From positions 1 to 7,097 of the forward strand of contig QIJG01000211.1 in NCBI GenBank assembly GCA_003232715.1: a DNA stretch of 7,097 bases, in the 5' to 3' direction. This DNA is from Nitrospirota bacterium. GTDB taxonomy: Bacteria; Nitrospirota; Thermodesulfovibrionia; Thermodesulfovibrionales; JdFR-85. Of the stretch, positions 5,532 to 7,097 are shown one piece after another; position 1 is the first letter of the stretch; each line of letters opens with the position of its first letter. A program made the translations under genes and the position numbers. The notes beneath the pieces are model-generated. The model saw nothing but the letters and a program-made list of their open reading frames with translations. It did not search any database and had not been told where the DNA came from.

Positions 5532-5782
5532 AACTGATATTCTCTGAACACGCCTGGAATGACTATCTATACTGGCAAAAAACAGATAAAAAAATAGTAA
5601 AGCGTATTAACCTACTGGTAAAAGATATCCAACGCTCACCTTACGAAGGAATTGGAAAACCAGAACCATTAAAACATGCACTTACAGGTTATTGGTCAAG
5701 GCGTATAAACGATGAACACCGCTTTGTTTATAAGGTGAGTGACAATTCAATGTACATTGCTCAGCTACGTTACCATTACTAA
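5528..5782 (+). CDS. yoeB: YoeB mRNA interferase toxin
   Basis: YoeB is a RelE-fold endoribonuclease that cuts mRNA in the ribosomal A site. This 84-residue protein has the same length as E. coli YoeB and keeps the catalytic residues E46, R65, H83 and the terminal Y84, plus KPEPLKH, GYWSRRI and EHRFVY motifs, so it should be active. It starts with GTG at 5528, overlapping the TGA of yefM, which keeps toxin output coupled to and below the antitoxin. The cassette ends 12 bp after its stop at the next attC core (5794). No terminator is visible before the attC. Confidence 0.95.
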   Translation: MKLIFSEHAWNDYLYWQKTDKKIVKRINLLVKDIQRSPYEGIGKPEPLKHALTGYWSRRINDEHRFVYKVSDNSMYIAQLRYHY

Positions 5783-5793
5783 TTTTTATTTTC

Positions 5794-5873
5794 GTATAAC
5801 GTTGAGCTAATCAGCGCGTTTACGCGTCCGGTGGAGGCCGAAGGCCGGAACGAACTTTAGTGCCTTGTTATGT
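5794..5873 (-). other. attC site following the 98-residue hypothetical cassette
   Basis: An 80 bp site with ends GTATAAC (5794-5800) and GTTATGT (5867-5873), and inner hairpins CGCG-TTTA-CGCG and GGCC-GAA-GGCC. Most of its centre is identical to the site at 3764-3847. The stop codon of the neighbouring minus-strand gene is the TAA inside its ACATAAC core. Confidence 0.87.
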
Positions 5874-6164
5874 TTTTTTATTCTCATTTCTTCTTTGAGC
5901 TAGCATTGCCACGTATTCAGACCTTGTGCTGCTGTTTGGTGATAGTCCTTTTTCCTCACACCATTTAACTAGATCTGCTGTTTTAATTGATATTTTTCTC
6001 ACTTTTTGACCATTTGAAATGAAATTCGAAATAGCTTTATTTGCGCCTTTTTTCCATTCTTCATACGAATCATCAACACCATCAGGGTCGACTTGAGCAA
6101 GCTTCTCCCACTGCTCTTGATCAAACCAGCACAACGCAAATTCTATTTCATTTTCTGTACTCAT
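5868..6164 (-). CDS. Conserved hypothetical cassette protein, 98 residues
   Basis: A soluble, acidic, mostly helical protein with no signal peptide or membrane segment. It opens with a segment containing FALCWFDQEQWEKLAQVDPD and DSYEEWKKGANKAI, and ends with VKWCEEKGLSPNSSTRSEYVAMLAQ. I recall similar unnamed proteins in proteobacterial genomes and cassette arrays but know no function. The pattern does not match a toxin, an antitoxin or a DNA-binding domain that I recognise. The ATG at 6164 has only a weak ribosome-binding site. The TAA stop is part of the attC core at 5867-5873. It is the right-most clear cassette gene. Confidence 0.78.
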   Translation of the reverse strand: MSTENEIEFALCWFDQEQWEKLAQVDPDGVDDSYEEWKKGANKAISNFISNGQKVRKISIKTADLVKWCEEKGLSPNSSTRSEYVAMLAQRRNENKKT

Positions 6165-6195
6165 TTAAATTTCACAATTTTGTTCTGAAAACGTA

Positions 6196-6235
6196 ACGGC
6201 GTATAAAATGGTCAATGTTAAGCTAATCGTTAGGG
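6196..6235 (-). other. Possible half or remnant attC site at the right end of the array
   Basis: The 26 bases at 6196-6221 match 22 of 26 with the right arm of the attC at 258-348 (309-334). They lead to a GTTAGGG core-like end at 6229-6235. The matching left arm is absent: the bases before it do not pair with it. It could be a truncated attC marking the edge of the array, or a decayed site of the next cassette. Confidence 0.35.
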
Positions 6236-6262
6236 CATTGGTAAATATTGTAACACCTATAG

Positions 6263-6313
6263 GGTTGACAATACATCCGATAAGGTTGACAATTGCTTTC
6301 TTTAAGGTTGACA
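6263..6313 (+). promoter_or_regulatory. Three phased direct repeats (AGGTTGACAA) before the wHTH-ATPase gene
   Basis: GGTTGACA occurs at 6263-6270, 6284-6291 and 6306-6313, at spacings of 21 and 22 bp (two helix turns, same DNA face), within a wider consensus TWAGGTTGACAAWT. The last copy ends 16 bp before the start codon. The first TTGACA (6265-6270) lies 17 bp from GACAAT (6288-6293), so promoter and repeats may overlap. They look like an operator, perhaps bound by the encoded winged-helix protein itself. Confidence 0.6.
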
Positions 6314-6329
6314 AATAAGGTGTTGATTT

Positions 6330-7097
6330 ATGGTGGGTGTTCGGAAAAGAGGTGAAAATATCCGTCAATTTATACTGGATAATGTTGAGAAAGATGTAGT
6401 CTCCCTTACATCTCGTGCATATGGCATATCGAGACAAGCCGTAAATAAGCACATTAAACGTCTTGTTGAACGAAATGCACTTTTAGAACGTGGAGCAACC
6501 AGAAATAAGCATTACATTTTACACCCGCTAGTAAAGTGGGAGCACATCTACCCTTTAAACGATAATTTAGCAGAGGATACAGTTTGGCGTGGAGATATTT
6601 CCGAATTTATAAACGATTTACCCGATAATGTAATTGATATTTGGCATTATGGATTTACTGAAATATTGAATAATGCAATTGATCACTCATCAGGGACACA
6701 AGTACATATACAAGTTACAAAAACTGCTACTACGACAGAGATTGTAATTTATGATGATGGTGAGGGGATATTCAAAAAAATTCAACGTGAATTAAGCTTA
6801 AGCGATGAGCGTCATTCTGTTTTAGAACTTGCAAAGGGGAAGTTAACAACAGACCCAGACAATCATACTGGAGAAGGAATTTTCTTTAGCTCAAGAATGT
6901 TTGATGACTTTGCAATATTATCAGGTAGTGTTTATTTTTCACATAAACATGATCAAGTTGAAGATTGGATTTTAGAGCGTCAGAGATTCCAGTCAGGAAC
7001 AGGTGTGTTTATGGTATTGGCAAACAATACCGCTAGAACATCAAAACGTATTTTTGATAGTTTTACATCAGGCGATGATTATGGCTTTACTAAAACT
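6330..7097 (+). CDS. Winged-helix plus GHKL-ATPase regulator, C-terminus off the window
   Basis: The frame is open for 256 codons from ATG 6330 to the window end; AAGGTG lies 7 nt upstream. Residues 5-65 form a winged-helix DNA-binding domain (SRAYGISRQAVNKHIKRLVERNAL). A histidine-kinase-type ATP-binding domain follows: N-box EILNNAIDHS (111-120), G1 box DDGEGI (142-147) and G2 box NHTGEGIFFSS (178-188). There is no histidine phosphorylation domain or membrane segment. The end FDSFTSGDDYGFTKT resembles the entry into the STAS-like DUF4325 domain often fused or adjacent to such ATPases (recalled). This suggests a one-component regulator whose DNA binding is tuned by ATP and a STAS-type partner, reminiscent of anti-sigma switches; that role is inference. 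It is transcribed away from the cassette array, and whether it is a cassette gene or flanking DNA is unclear. Confidence 0.85.
   Translation, partial: MVGVRKRGENIRQFILDNVEKDVVSLTSRAYGISRQAVNKHIKRLVERNALLERGATRNKHYILHPLVKWEHIYPLNDNLAEDTVWRGDISEFINDLPDNVIDIWHYGFTEILNNAIDHSSGTQVHIQVTKTATTTEIVIYDDGEGIFKKIQRELSLSDERHSVLELAKGKLTTDPDNHTGEGIFFSSRMFDDFAILSGSVYFSHKHDQVEDWILERQRFQSGTGVFMVLANNTARTSKRIFDSFTSGDDYGFTKT

Larger units (their letters stand above)
1..6236 (-). mobile_element. Integron gene-cassette array (no integrase in view)
   Basis: Genes or gene pairs alternate with 80-91 bp imperfect inverted repeats that have TAAC/GTTA core ends, the architecture of integron cassettes with attC sites. 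The clearest sites end, read on the minus strand, in GCTTAGCTCAACGTTA. This resembles the L'/R' side of the classical aadA1 attC (recalled, not searched), so the array runs right to left. Most genes lie on the minus strand directly upstream of their attC; one toxin-antitoxin pair is inverted. Gene content (stress and metabolic enzymes, three toxin-antitoxin modules, a small hypothetical) fits sedentary chromosomal integrons. No intI or attI is seen, so this is either the interior of a larger integron or a cluster of attC sites lacking an integrase. The left end is open; the right limit near 6236 is inferred from the last half-attC-like sequence. Confidence 0.8.

Noticed and set aside
3764..5873. 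Regularly recurring 80 bp repeats resembling a CRISPR array or insertion-sequence copies.
   Set aside because: Spacing is gene-sized (0.5-0.7 kb), the repeats are too long and imperfectly palindromic for CRISPR, and there is no transposase. attC explains core ends and placement.
6165..6452. Minus-strand open frame of 95 codons opposite the start of the wHTH-ATPase gene.
   Set aside because: It overlaps a well-supported gene on the other strand, crosses the phased repeats and has no ribosome-binding site or family pattern.

Overview
The window reads as a stretch of an integron gene-cassette array on AT-rich bacterial DNA. Short genes or gene pairs are separated by 80-91 bp imperfect inverted repeats. 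These begin and end with RYYYAAC / GTTRRRY-like core sites and match the layout of attC recombination sites. Four sites (3764-3847, 4470-4552, 5145-5225, 5794-5873) are close relatives. Two (258-348, 997-1085) are more divergent, one (about 1650-1736) is degenerate, and one (6196-6235) is a possible half site. The inner box GCTTAGCTCAACGTTA faces the minus strand, so cassettes run right to left, each gene followed by its attC. No integron integrase, transposase, rRNA, tRNA or CRISPR is visible. The host looks proteobacterial (enterobacterial-type carbonic anhydrase, YefM-YoeB and RelE), but the species cannot be fixed.

Layout from left to right: a truncated gene for a small exported protein (1-235, minus); attC; a beta-carbonic anhydrase gene broken by a frameshift in a poly-A run (365-965, minus); attC; an encapsulated-ferritin-type (EncFtn) protein (1089-1376, minus) with a long leader holding a large hairpin and a promoter-like box; a degenerate attC; a glutathione-reductase-like flavoprotein (1768-3126, minus) and an exported PEBP/YbhB protein (3197-3742, minus) that seem to share a cassette; attC; a RelE toxin with a Phd/StbD-type antitoxin (minus); attC; a ParE-type toxin with a ribbon-helix-helix antitoxin (minus); attC; a YefM-YoeB pair inverted within its cassette (plus); attC; a 98-residue conserved hypothetical (minus).

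Right of about 6236 the pattern changes. A plus-strand gene starting at 6330 and running off the window encodes a winged-helix plus GHKL-ATPase regulator that appears to lead into a STAS-like (DUF4325) region. Three phased copies of AGGTTGACAA lie just upstream.

The metabolic cassettes lack strong promoters of their own and probably depend on readthrough, except perhaps EncFtn. The three toxin-antitoxin cassettes each carry a promoter and an overlapping palindromic operator, as expected for self-sufficient modules that stabilise large cassette arrays. Several stop codons lie in, or directly against, the attC core, so the recombination site also closes the reading frame.
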